From NCBI GenBank assembly GCA_905234795.1, contig CAJOIQ010000011.1, forward strand, positions 29,898 to 93,897: a stretch of 64,000 bases of DNA. The letters are read 5' to 3'. This document shows positions 25,945 to 33,542 of this stretch, in pieces. The translations under genes were made by a program, and so were the position numbers. Position 1 is the stretch's first letter. Each line of letters opens with the position of its first letter. Source of the stretch: an uncultured Bacteroidales bacterium. Its GTDB lineage: Bacteria > Bacteroidota > Bacteroidia > Bacteroidales > UBA932. The notes below the pieces were generated by a model. That model saw nothing but the letters and a program-made list of their open reading frames with translations. It made no database searches and was not told the DNA's origin.

Positions 25945-26448
25945 ATGAACATCCACCTGTTAGTGCTGCTTCTGGCCCTCCTTCTGGCCGCAGCCATAGC
26001 CGTGGGCGTGGTCCTGTATCTGCGCCTGCGCCAAAAGGAGGCCTTTAACGACCAAACGGACAATTTGCCCGTACCCAGTGAAACGGCGGCTATCGATCAG
26101 TATCTGTACGACAGGTGTTGCCGGTATATGACGGAAAGGCGCCCGTTCCTGGTAGAATCCTTCAATCTCCAGGACCTGGCCAATGCCGTTTTTACCAATA
26201 AAGCATATCTGAGCAAGACCATCAACAACTTTTCGGGGAAAAACTTCCGGCAGTACGTGAACTATTACCGGGTCATGTACGCCATGGAACTCTTCCGGAA
26301 AAACATGGGACTCCGAATTATCGAGATGGCCCAACTGTCGGGCTTCCATTCGGAGACGTCCTTTCTCAGAAACTTCAAGGAAGTGATGGGAGAGAAACCC
26401 AGTATCTGGTGCTCCCGTATGCGAAAAAAGTACAGTAAAACCTTTTAG
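25945..26448 (+). CDS. membrane-tethered AraC-type DNA-binding protein
   Basis: 167-aa protein with one N-terminal transmembrane segment (about 4-28, LLVLLLALLLAAAIAVGVVLY) followed by a short linker and a C-terminal AraC/XylS helix-turn-helix pair (about 70-165; NLQDLANAVFTNKAYLSKTI and IIEMAQLSGFHSETSFLRNFKE). It has no sensory domain beyond the helix, so it may act from the membrane or with a partner. A near-consensus -7 box (TATCCTTG, 25933-25940) ends 4 nt before the ATG. Target genes unknown; it stands alone, convergent with the pseudouridine synthase. Confidence 0.85.
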   Translation: MNIHLLVLLLALLLAAAIAVGVVLYLRLRQKEAFNDQTDNLPVPSETAAIDQYLYDRCCRYMTERRPFLVESFNLQDLANAVFTNKAYLSKTINNFSGKNFRQYVNYYRVMYAMELFRKNMGLRIIEMAQLSGFHSETSFLRNFKEVMGEKPSIWCSRMRKKYSKTF

Positions 26449-26462
26449 CAGGTCCGGGGCGC

Positions 26463-27161
26463 TTACCCTTGAATCCCTTTCCAGCTTTCTGGAACAGGGG
26501 CGGTTACATCCACCTCGGTCTTTTTGACGGGGTGGATGAACTGTATACGGCGGGCCATCAGGGAAATGCCGCCGTCCGGGTTGGAACGTTTGGCGCCGTA
26601 TTTGAGGTCTCCCTTGATGGGGCAGCCCATGTGGGAGAGCTGACAGCGGATCTGGTGGTGCCGGCCGGTGAACAGCTGGATTTCCAGCAGGAAATAGGGG
26701 TCCGTTGTTTGGATGAGGGTGTATTTGAGTTTGGCTTCCTTGCCGTTTTTGGATACGTAGGATTTGTTCTGGGCCTCGTTGCGGGTGAGGAAGTCCGTGA
26801 GAGTGTCTTCCGTTTTGGGCGGTTTGTTGGCAGTGAGTGCCCAATAGGTTTTGTGGATGTCTCCGTCCCGCAGCATCTGGTTCAGCCGCTCCAGGGCCTT
26901 GGAAGTCTTGGCAAAGACGCACACTCCGCTCACCGGCCGGTCCAGGCGGTGGGGGACTCCCATGAACACCTGCCCGGGCTTGTTGTCCCGCTGCGCAATG
27001 AAGGCCTTGAGGGTCTCGCTCAGCGGCTCATCCCCGGTTTTGTCCCCCTGTACAATCTCTCCGCTGCGCTTGTTGAGGATGAGCAGATGATTGTCTTCGT
27101 AGAGGATACGGTCTGCTATATCCTGATACTCATATAGCTCTATAATCCTGTATATACTCAT
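26463..27161 (-). CDS. RluA-family pseudouridine synthase
   Basis: 232-aa RNA-modifying enzyme converting uridine to pseudouridine in rRNA or tRNA. The catalytic Asp74 is in HRLDRPVSG; the later GRHHQIRCQLSHMGCPIKGD motif is also typical of the RluA group. There is no S4 domain. The exact target is not readable. A TATATTTG -7 box (27177-27170) ends 8 nt before the ATG and no other in-frame ATG lies near, so the mRNA is probably leaderless or almost so. Confidence 0.9.
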   Translation of the reverse strand: MSIYRIIELYEYQDIADRILYEDNHLLILNKRSGEIVQGDKTGDEPLSETLKAFIAQRDNKPGQVFMGVPHRLDRPVSGVCVFAKTSKALERLNQMLRDGDIHKTYWALTANKPPKTEDTLTDFLTRNEAQNKSYVSKNGKEAKLKYTLIQTTDPYFLLEIQLFTGRHHQIRCQLSHMGCPIKGDLKYGAKRSNPDGGISLMARRIQFIHPVKKTEVDVTAPVPESWKGIQG

Positions 27162-27169
27162 ATTAACAG

Positions 27170-27177
27170 CAAATATA
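27170..27177 (-). promoter_or_regulatory. -7 box of the pseudouridine synthase gene
   Basis: TATATTTG on the minus strand; only 8 nt separate its last base from the ATG at 27161. Confidence 0.45.
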
Positions 27178-27228
27178 ATAAAAAATACAAAGTCCCTCCC
27201 CCGAGAGGAGGGGTTTTGCCCGAAACAA

Positions 27229-27882
27229 TCACACGCTCACAATTTCTTCGGCAACAGCATGGGCGACACATTCTACTATGCTGTCCAGGCCGAATTTGCC
27301 CTTGATGCGTTCCTTATAGCTGTCTACGGTATTTAAAGAGATTTCCAGAGCGGAGGCAATCTGGGCGTTGCTGTAGCCGGAGGTGGTGAGTTGGAGCACT
27401 TCCAGTTCGCGTGAAGTGAGGCCTTGCGGCTTACGCGAGAGAAGGTTCTCCTGCCCGCCAAAAATTCTGGTGATTTTGACCGAATCTATGGTCTCGCCGA
27501 AGAAGAGGCACTTGCCTGCAGCCACATCGGATATGGCTTTCACGATGGATTCGGGGGCGGAATCTTTCGCAAGATACGCGCTTGCCCCAGAGGAAATGGC
27601 CCGGAGGATATAGGCGGGTTTCTTGTAATGGGACAGCACCAGCGTGCGCACTGAAGGGAATGCTTCCCGGAGAATGCCCAGCAGTGTGAGGCCGTCAGTT
27701 TCGGCCTCCAGGGTAATGTCCACCACGGCAACATCCGTCTCCGGATGGGCATTCAGGTAAGCTACCGCCAATCCGGGGGTTCCCACCGCTTCTACGGATG
27801 CAAAGTTTTTTTCGGCCGACAGGGCCAACTTGAGTCCCATCACAAACACGGCGGAATCTTCTATGAGCAGTACGTTTATCAT
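27229..27882 (-). CDS. LuxR/FixJ-type response regulator
   Basis: 217-aa regulator. The receiver domain (about 1-120) has the acidic pair Glu8-Asp9, phospho-acceptor Asp55 in VVDITLE, and the LSHYKKPAYI region; the LuxR-type helix-turn-helix (about 150-212) includes LTSRELEVLQLTTSGYSNAQI and LNTVDSYKERIKGKFG. Its ATG overlaps the kinase stop by 4 nt (ATGA), so the sensor kinase at 27879-30590 is the clear partner. The start at 27882 (MINVLLIED) was chosen because it begins the receiver fold. Confidence 0.93.
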   Translation of the reverse strand: MINVLLIEDSAVFVMGLKLALSAEKNFASVEAVGTPGLAVAYLNAHPETDVAVVDITLEAETDGLTLLGILREAFPSVRTLVLSHYKKPAYILRAISSGASAYLAKDSAPESIVKAISDVAAGKCLFFGETIDSVKITRIFGGQENLLSRKPQGLTSRELEVLQLTTSGYSNAQIASALEISLNTVDSYKERIKGKFGLDSIVECVAHAVAEEIVSV

Positions 27883-30590
27883 AAGGTTATCGTTATTACA
27901 AGTCCTCCTTCGGGCCGATTGCGCATTTGCATGCCTGCCCCCATCTTTTCCAGAAGCTCGCGGGTAATGACAAGGCCCAGGCCGTGGCCCCATCCGGCTT
28001 CTGTGTCCTTCATCCCGGGACCGTTGTCGGAGATGACGATCTTAGCCGCTTCGCCCCTGAGAACGACAGCTGTAGAAGGTGCCTTTACGGCATTGTCCAG
28101 CAGGTTCCTCAGGCAGGTCAGGAGCATATTCCGGTCTGTCTGGACAGTGAGACCTTCAGGTATATCCAGCGTTATGATGCCATGTCCTTGAACACTCTCC
28201 ACGGCCTCCTTAGCCAAGGCCAGCAGGTTCTCCTCCCTCATCACAGGCTTCAGCATTCCCTTCTGGTTGAGGGACCACAGGAGCAGGTTTTCCAGCAGGG
28301 CCGAAGTGTTGTCGGCCGAAGTGGCGATAGCTTCAAGGCCATCCTTTATCTGCTCCGTGGAAAGCTTATCCACTTTCTCCAGCAGCTGATGCGCAAGGAG
28401 CCGGTAACCCGACACGGGGTTCCTGAGGTCGTGCGAGATGATGGAAAAGAGCCGGTTTCTCATATCCAGTTCTTTCTCCAGCAACCTGCGTTCCCGCAAA
28501 CGGATAATCGCCCAAATAACGGAGGCCAATGCCAGCGCATAGAGCAGGAGGAAAGGCCATTGAAGCCAAAGGGGCCAGGGTGCCCGGATGGTACGAATGG
28601 CGGTTTCTCCGCGATCCCATCTGCCGAAGATGTCGGAGCTCTGCTCCTCCAGGACGTACCGGCCGGGGCGGATATTGTTCTGGAGACTGGTGAAGCGGCC
28701 GGAGATCCATTCTCCGCCGTTCATGCGGTAGCGATGCTGAATCGGCGAGGCCAGGAGCAGATTTCCCGATGCTTTAAGCGAGAGCAGGCTGTCCGGGTGG
28801 AAAACAGCCGCCCCTTCCGGCCCACCGAAGGCAAGGCGCCCGTCGGACAGGCAGCAGGCAGCTTTTTCGGCATAAATGTCTGAAGGGAACCCCAGAGCTG
28901 TTCTTGCCACACCGATGCTGCCGTCCGTGTCTACGAACCAGAGTCCGTCCTCCGTTCCGGCCCACAGGCGACCACACCCATCGGCAAGGACGGACTGGAT
29001 GAGCTTGCCTTCCAGATAACTGCCCCTGGAGGGAGACCAGAGGCCGCTATGGGTAGCTACCCAAAGCGTGCTATCCGGCGCCAGACAAAGGTCTGTAACG
29101 TAGTCATCCGGGATGGTAGAATTGCCTTTATAGTATTTGGTTACCAGCCTGGTATCTTTATCTATGATATTGAGTCCCGCTTCCGTGGTGCCGTAAATCA
29201 GATTGCCATCGGCATCTTCAATGAGGCGGCTGCCAAGCCGGGAAGAAAGGAAAATATTGGAATCCACCTGCGGGGAAGGGTACCAGAACGGGCTCAGCCA
29301 TTCCGGGTCATGGGTTTTTCCGCTTCTCCGGTCCCACTCGTTGATGCCCACGCCTTCCCAGGTAACAACGTAGAAGCGGCCGTCCCGGCTCTCAAGGAAA
29401 TCGGTTATCCAGTTGGAGGTGATGCGGTCTCCGGATGCAGCCTTGTTCTGCTGGGCGGGAATGGGGCCGCTCACAGTTCCGCGCCGGAGCTTGCCTTTAT
29501 TCCAGATATCAAAGCCTTTGCCGGAATAGAGGCCCATGTATATAGCACCGTTACTGTCCTCATAGAGGGCCGATACAGGGCTGCCCACCGATATCTGGCG
29601 GTTTTCCGGCAGCACAAAGGTGCCATTGTCTGTCGTTCCCACCCATAAGCGCCCGTTGCGGGCTTCCATAAGGGCCGAAACCTTGGGAATGTCAATTGTT
29701 TGGACCTGCTGCATGGCCGTACTCAGCACAGACAGGCCGTTGTCTCCGCCCACCCAGATATTACCCTGACGGTCTTCAAAGATGCAGTAAAGTTCATGCG
29801 AGGCAACGGAATGGGGATCGTCGGCCGAATGGCGGTATACCACGGTCTGCTCCGGGTGATGGGGATCCACCTGTCCCAGGCCGTAGGAACCGGCGGCCCA
29901 GAGGCGGCCCTTGCTGTCCGTCAGGAGCCGGGCGTGGGAGATGGGCAATTTGCCGTGCGGGATGGTTTTCCCGTCCTCGTACGTGTACAAGATAGAGGTA
30001 TGGTCGTCAAACGCGTAGAGCTTGCCCGCGGATTCGGCATAGCTGCCTATGCAGAATCCGCCGTCTCCAAATGGATGTATAACTTTAGGATGGTTCCTGT
30101 CTTCTATGTACTGGAAACGGACAATCCGGCCTGCGGGCCAAAGATTTCCGTCCTGCGCCTCATAGATCTGATAATAAGGATAGTCTCCTTCTGAATATCG
30201 CTTGTCATAAAAGCAGCGGGCCTGCTCATGGATACCGTCCTTGTAATAGAGCTTAAGCATGAGGGAATCGCCAACCGTTGCCCAAACGTAGCCTTCCGAA
30301 TCGGCCAGCATGGCCCGGATGCTCCCCTCAGGGCCACCTTCAATCCCAGTTGTAGTCCCTACCCACAACCGGTTGTTTCTATCTACAGCCAGCGACGTGA
30401 TGCGCTTGTCGGCGATTACCGTCTGGAAGCGCTCTCCGTCAAAACGGCTCAGTCCGCCGCGGGTGCCCACCCAGAGCACGCCGTCCCGGTCCTGAGTAAT
30501 AGCGTACACCGTATTGGACGGGAGTCCGTTCGCCGTGCTGTAGTTTGCAAAACGGGGAAGCAGTGACAATATGAGTGCAAGCAAAAGCAT
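27879..30590 (-). CDS. sensor histidine kinase with two-propeller periplasmic sensor
   Basis: 903-aa membrane kinase. After a signal or anchor sequence come about 13 Reg_prop blades (for example GVLWVGTRGGLSRFDG, NIWVGGDNGLSV, STLWVATHSGLW), enough for two seven-bladed propellers, then a Y_Y_Y-like domain (about 595-665), one transmembrane helix (about 670-695), a HisKA domain with His720 in FSIISHDLRNP and a HATPase domain (LRNLLDNAVKA, ISDNGPGMKD, GHGLGL). This sensor layout is that of Bacteroidota glycan hybrid systems, but receiver and output are on the separate LuxR-type regulator downstream. Ligand unknown; no SusC/SusD pair is in the window. Confidence 0.93.
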   Translation of the reverse strand: MLLLALILSLLPRFANYSTANGLPSNTVYAITQDRDGVLWVGTRGGLSRFDGERFQTVIADKRITSLAVDRNNRLWVGTTTGIEGGPEGSIRAMLADSEGYVWATVGDSLMLKLYYKDGIHEQARCFYDKRYSEGDYPYYQIYEAQDGNLWPAGRIVRFQYIEDRNHPKVIHPFGDGGFCIGSYAESAGKLYAFDDHTSILYTYEDGKTIPHGKLPISHARLLTDSKGRLWAAGSYGLGQVDPHHPEQTVVYRHSADDPHSVASHELYCIFEDRQGNIWVGGDNGLSVLSTAMQQVQTIDIPKVSALMEARNGRLWVGTTDNGTFVLPENRQISVGSPVSALYEDSNGAIYMGLYSGKGFDIWNKGKLRRGTVSGPIPAQQNKAASGDRITSNWITDFLESRDGRFYVVTWEGVGINEWDRRSGKTHDPEWLSPFWYPSPQVDSNIFLSSRLGSRLIEDADGNLIYGTTEAGLNIIDKDTRLVTKYYKGNSTIPDDYVTDLCLAPDSTLWVATHSGLWSPSRGSYLEGKLIQSVLADGCGRLWAGTEDGLWFVDTDGSIGVARTALGFPSDIYAEKAACCLSDGRLAFGGPEGAAVFHPDSLLSLKASGNLLLASPIQHRYRMNGGEWISGRFTSLQNNIRPGRYVLEEQSSDIFGRWDRGETAIRTIRAPWPLWLQWPFLLLYALALASVIWAIIRLRERRLLEKELDMRNRLFSIISHDLRNPVSGYRLLAHQLLEKVDKLSTEQIKDGLEAIATSADNTSALLENLLLWSLNQKGMLKPVMREENLLALAKEAVESVQGHGIITLDIPEGLTVQTDRNMLLTCLRNLLDNAVKAPSTAVVLRGEAAKIVISDNGPGMKDTEAGWGHGLGLVITRELLEKMGAGMQMRNRPEGGLVITITL

Positions 30591-30597
30591 ACCTTCA

Positions 30598-30605
30598 CAA
30601 AGGTA
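30598..30605 (-). promoter_or_regulatory. -7 box of the sensor kinase operon
   Basis: TACCTTTG on the minus strand, with 7 nt to the ATG at 30590, again implying a leaderless or nearly leaderless message. Confidence 0.45.
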
Positions 30606-30682
30606 TCAATTCCTGCCGAATAATCATTGACAATCCGGAATCTTGTGGCGGATTCCACCACAAGGAAAAATGAAAAATAAGG

Positions 30683-30690
30683 TAGTTTTG
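30683..30690 (+). promoter_or_regulatory. -7 box of the WG-repeat protein gene
   Basis: TAGTTTTG, 18 nt before the ATG at 30709. It lies downstream of two other in-frame ATGs (30643, 30670), which supports 30709 as the start. Confidence 0.45.
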
Positions 30691-30708
30691 CAGAAAACAC
30701 TGAGACTT

Positions 30709-32682
30709 ATGAAAAAGATACTTATCTCTTTTCTCGCTCTATTGACCACATTAAGTGTTTTTGCCCAGGCGGGACTGAGCCAGGGGCAGGCAGTAGGGCA
30801 GACAACGGCCAACCCCACCTCGCCGGGGAAGAAGCATTGCCCCCACTGCGGCATCACCATGGGAAACGTCACTTACCCCTGGCAGCACGAGACCTGGTGC
30901 CCCTATTACCGGAGCAACGGGTCGGGCGGGAGCAGCAGTTCATCCCTTTCTTCGGCAACGACGGCAGCGGCTATCAGTACGGGAGCTGTTGTGCTGGGAA
31001 GCGCCCTGTCCAGCCTGATTACCGCGGCCATGGACCACAGCAGCGGCGACAACAACTACTACCGGAACGACGGCTTCGGCCAGCAGATTACCTTCCAAAC
31101 GCAGTACTACCGGGACGACGACCACACCTGCGTAGTATTGCGGGATCCCAAGACGGGGAAGAAGGGTATCTGGCACAATGCCTATGTCTTTAACCACAAA
31201 AGCGATCCCCAGCCTACCTCCGGATTCTGGATCCTGAAACCGGAATATGAGCAGATATACATGGACCAGTACATGAGCCATCCCTACGCCGTCACCCTCA
31301 AGAAAACCACCAAGAAGGGCATCACCCGGGACGAATGGCAGGTCTATGAATTCGGCCTCGGGAGCATGTGCTATAAGGGTCACGCCACCGTCATATCGCC
31401 CTATGTCGCCAGCGACGTGGAATTCTCCTTCAAGGCGGCCAAGCTGATGCTGCAGAAGGAAGGGGCCGACGGAAAGCCCGTCTGGGGCCTGTACAAGGTG
31501 GCCAGGGCCGGGGCTGATGAAATCAAGAAGCACCCCATCACCCTCCAGGAGATGGCCGTTCCCCAGCTGGACAGCATCCAGTTCTATGCCGGGCAGTCCA
31601 TTGTGTGGAAGGACGGCCTTTGCGGCATCATCGACGACAACGGCAAGGAACTGATTCCTATTAAATATAAGGACGTTGGTACCGTCGTCGGCAATAAGAA
31701 GTGGGCCTGGGCGGTGAACAGCGACGGCGACTGCGGCCTAATCAATACTAAGGGTGAGGTCATCCTTCCCTTCGTCCATTCCAATATGCACGTGGACGAG
31801 TATGGCGTATCGGCCCGCCGGGAAGGAGAGAGCAAGTACTTCGTATTCCTGAACGATGGTACCCAGACCCCCGCCCTCTATGACGACGTCACTTTTACCA
31901 AAGATGGTTATGTGTTTGAACAGGACGGCCTGTACGGCTTTGCCAACAATAAGGGAGAGACGGTGCTGGAAGCGGGGTTCGAGAGTATCCAGATTGTGGA
32001 TCATGATCCCGAACTGGTAAAATTCACAAAGGTAAACGACGACTATGTGGGGAAGAAGATGTTCTTTGTCAAAAAGGACGGGAAATGGGGCGTGAAGCAC
32101 TTTACTGACGGGAGCTATCTCATGGAGCCGATGGTACTGGACAGGAGTAAGATACTTTATTATCTGGGGACGCTCAAGACATACGATTTTATGATGATGG
32201 AACGGGACCAGCGGGACTATTACAGAACCGGCAAGGGTGAATTCGAGACCCAGGCACAGTTCGAGGCCAGACGCTTTGACCCTGCCGCCAATGAAGATTA
32301 TGTGCAGAAGCAGATGGCGGATTTTCCGCAGCAGTTCCTTCGGGCTCAGTTGAATCAGGCCCTCAAGTATAACACCGGGATGACCATCAATTGGCACGAC
32401 TACGATGCCGAGCGGGAAGCGTTCCCCTTCTCCAGCAATCTGTCGGCTCTCCCGATCTACTATCTTTCCGTACCCATTGGGGAAGGCCCCGCCTTTAGAC
32501 AGGCCCTTTCGTCCCTGCGCACCAAAGACTTGCTGCAGACGGTTAAGGTGTTTATTTACCAGCACTTCGCACAGATTGCCGAAATGGACATAACGCTGCC
32601 AGACGGCAAGACCTATCATTACGTAAACCCGGGCCTGGAAGGCTACACCGGTCCCATTGTTAACTATTCAGATTTATATTGA
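30709..32682 (+). CDS. secreted WG-repeat protein with zinc-ribbon-like N terminus
   Basis: 657-aa exported protein. Signal peptide MKKILISFLALLTTLSVFAQ; then Cys44, Cys47, His60 and Cys64 (KHCPHCG..HETWC), which look like a C-x2-C-x12-H-x3-C metal site; a Ser/Ala-rich hydrophobic stretch (84-108); WG-type repeats in the middle (GLCGIIDDNGKELIP, GDCGLINTKGEVILP, GLYGFANNKGETVLE, GKWGVKHF); and a C-terminal domain from KGEFETQAQFEAR (509) to DITLPDGKTYHY (about 640). That C-terminal domain is shared with the protein at 33543-35057. Function unknown. The next gene starts 2 nt after its stop. Confidence 0.8.
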   Translation: MKKILISFLALLTTLSVFAQAGLSQGQAVGQTTANPTSPGKKHCPHCGITMGNVTYPWQHETWCPYYRSNGSGGSSSSSLSSATTAAAISTGAVVLGSALSSLITAAMDHSSGDNNYYRNDGFGQQITFQTQYYRDDDHTCVVLRDPKTGKKGIWHNAYVFNHKSDPQPTSGFWILKPEYEQIYMDQYMSHPYAVTLKKTTKKGITRDEWQVYEFGLGSMCYKGHATVISPYVASDVEFSFKAAKLMLQKEGADGKPVWGLYKVARAGADEIKKHPITLQEMAVPQLDSIQFYAGQSIVWKDGLCGIIDDNGKELIPIKYKDVGTVVGNKKWAWAVNSDGDCGLINTKGEVILPFVHSNMHVDEYGVSARREGESKYFVFLNDGTQTPALYDDVTFTKDGYVFEQDGLYGFANNKGETVLEAGFESIQIVDHDPELVKFTKVNDDYVGKKMFFVKKDGKWGVKHFTDGSYLMEPMVLDRSKILYYLGTLKTYDFMMMERDQRDYYRTGKGEFETQAQFEARRFDPAANEDYVQKQMADFPQQFLRAQLNQALKYNTGMTINWHDYDAEREAFPFSSNLSALPIYYLSVPIGEGPAFRQALSSLRTKDLLQTVKVFIYQHFAQIAEMDITLPDGKTYHYVNPGLEGYTGPIVNYSDLY

Positions 32683-32684
32683 TT

Positions 32685-33347
32685 ATGAAAAAGTTTATTG
32701 TTCTTGCTTTTTCGGCACTTCTTTGCGTTTCTCTGAGTGCCCAGGATAACGGAGGTCTGGGCCAGAAATATGGCGATTATGAAATAAAGATAGGTAAGGG
32801 AAAATACACCTCGAATTCCCCCGTAACGGCCATTTGGGACAATGCCACCAAGGTTTGGGTGACTTCCCCCATTGTAGACAAGAAGAACCACACCCTGTTC
32901 TTCCTGCCTACCACGGAGGTGACTTTCATCCAGGGTGAAGACTATGTTCCCGAAGCCCAGGGTCTGGTGAACGTGTTCTTCGGCTTCACCTACGGCAAGG
33001 GTATCGAATATCCCAAAAACAACTGGCTGTGCAAGGGCCACTGCGGGATATTCCGCATCGAGAATGACAAATTGGTTCCCATCGTAGAATCCGGAGGTCT
33101 TCTGGAAAAGGCCTACCTCTGGGAAGCCCGCTACGCCTATTTCAAGGTAGTCCCCAACCATCAGCTTATCATCGGCACCTTCCATCCCGATGACAAAAAG
33201 GGTTACTCCATCTTCAATCTGGAAGGAGAGCGCCTGTATAACGACCTGAAGGATTTCAAATACAAGGACGAGCCCAGCATCAGCATCCAGTTGGAAGACG
33301 GTTCCTGGCACCACCTGGACCCTGCCGACGGATCTATGATTGACTAA
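32685..33347 (+). CDS. secreted protein of unknown function, related to the 33543 gene
   Basis: 220-aa exported protein with signal peptide MKKFIVLAFSALLCVSLSAQ. I recognise no named family. Residues 66-138 resemble residues 139-200 of the protein at 33543-35057; the clearest part is GIFRIENDKLVPIVE here against GLYRIEANSLKPVVE there. It lacks the C-terminal KGEFE domain. It lies 2 nt after the WG-repeat gene and ends at a hairpin terminator, so the two form a short operon. Confidence 0.75.
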   Translation: MKKFIVLAFSALLCVSLSAQDNGGLGQKYGDYEIKIGKGKYTSNSPVTAIWDNATKVWVTSPIVDKKNHTLFFLPTTEVTFIQGEDYVPEAQGLVNVFFGFTYGKGIEYPKNNWLCKGHCGIFRIENDKLVPIVESGGLLEKAYLWEARYAYFKVVPNHQLIIGTFHPDDKKGYSIFNLEGERLYNDLKDFKYKDEPSISIQLEDGSWHHLDPADGSMID

Positions 33348-33355
33348 AACAAAAC

Positions 33356-33388
33356 AAGCACCCGCGATTCCGTGGGTGCTTGATTTCT
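33356..33388. terminator. terminator after the WG operon, facing the tRNA gene
   Basis: AAGCACCC (33356-33363) pairs with GGGTGCTT (33374-33381), followed by GATTTCT on the plus strand and by TTGTTTTGTTTT on the minus strand. It can serve both the plus-strand operon and the minus-strand tRNA. Confidence 0.6.
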
Positions 33389-33393
33389 AGATG

Positions 33394-33466
33394 TCTGGAT
33401 GACTGGACTTGAACCAGCGACCTCCTGGTCCCTAACCAGGTGCGCTACCAACTGCGCTACATCCAG
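33394..33466 (-). tRNA. tRNA-Pro (anticodon AGG)
   Basis: A complete cloverleaf reads on the minus strand: acceptor CTGGATG/CATCCAG, D-stem GCGC/GCGC with the loop AGTTGGTA, anticodon stem CCTGG/CCAGG with loop TTAGGGA (U33, anticodon AGG, G37), T-stem GCTGG/CCAGT with loop TTCAAGT, discriminator A73. C1-G72 and A73 are proline identity features in bacteria. CCA is not encoded. A34 in a bacterial proline tRNA is unusual. Confidence 0.9.
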
Positions 33467-33478
33467 AAAATTGGACTG

Positions 33479-33509
33479 CAAAGATACTACTTTTTTAAGA
33501 AATTGCAAA
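33479..33509 (-). promoter_or_regulatory. promoter of tRNA-Pro
   Basis: On the minus strand TTTG (33509-33506), 19 nt, TATCTTTG (33486-33479), 12 nt before the first tRNA base: a textbook Bacteroidota promoter. Confidence 0.65.
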
Positions 33510-33542
33510 TAAAAATCCAATAAAATCGCAGGGTCTTATGCC

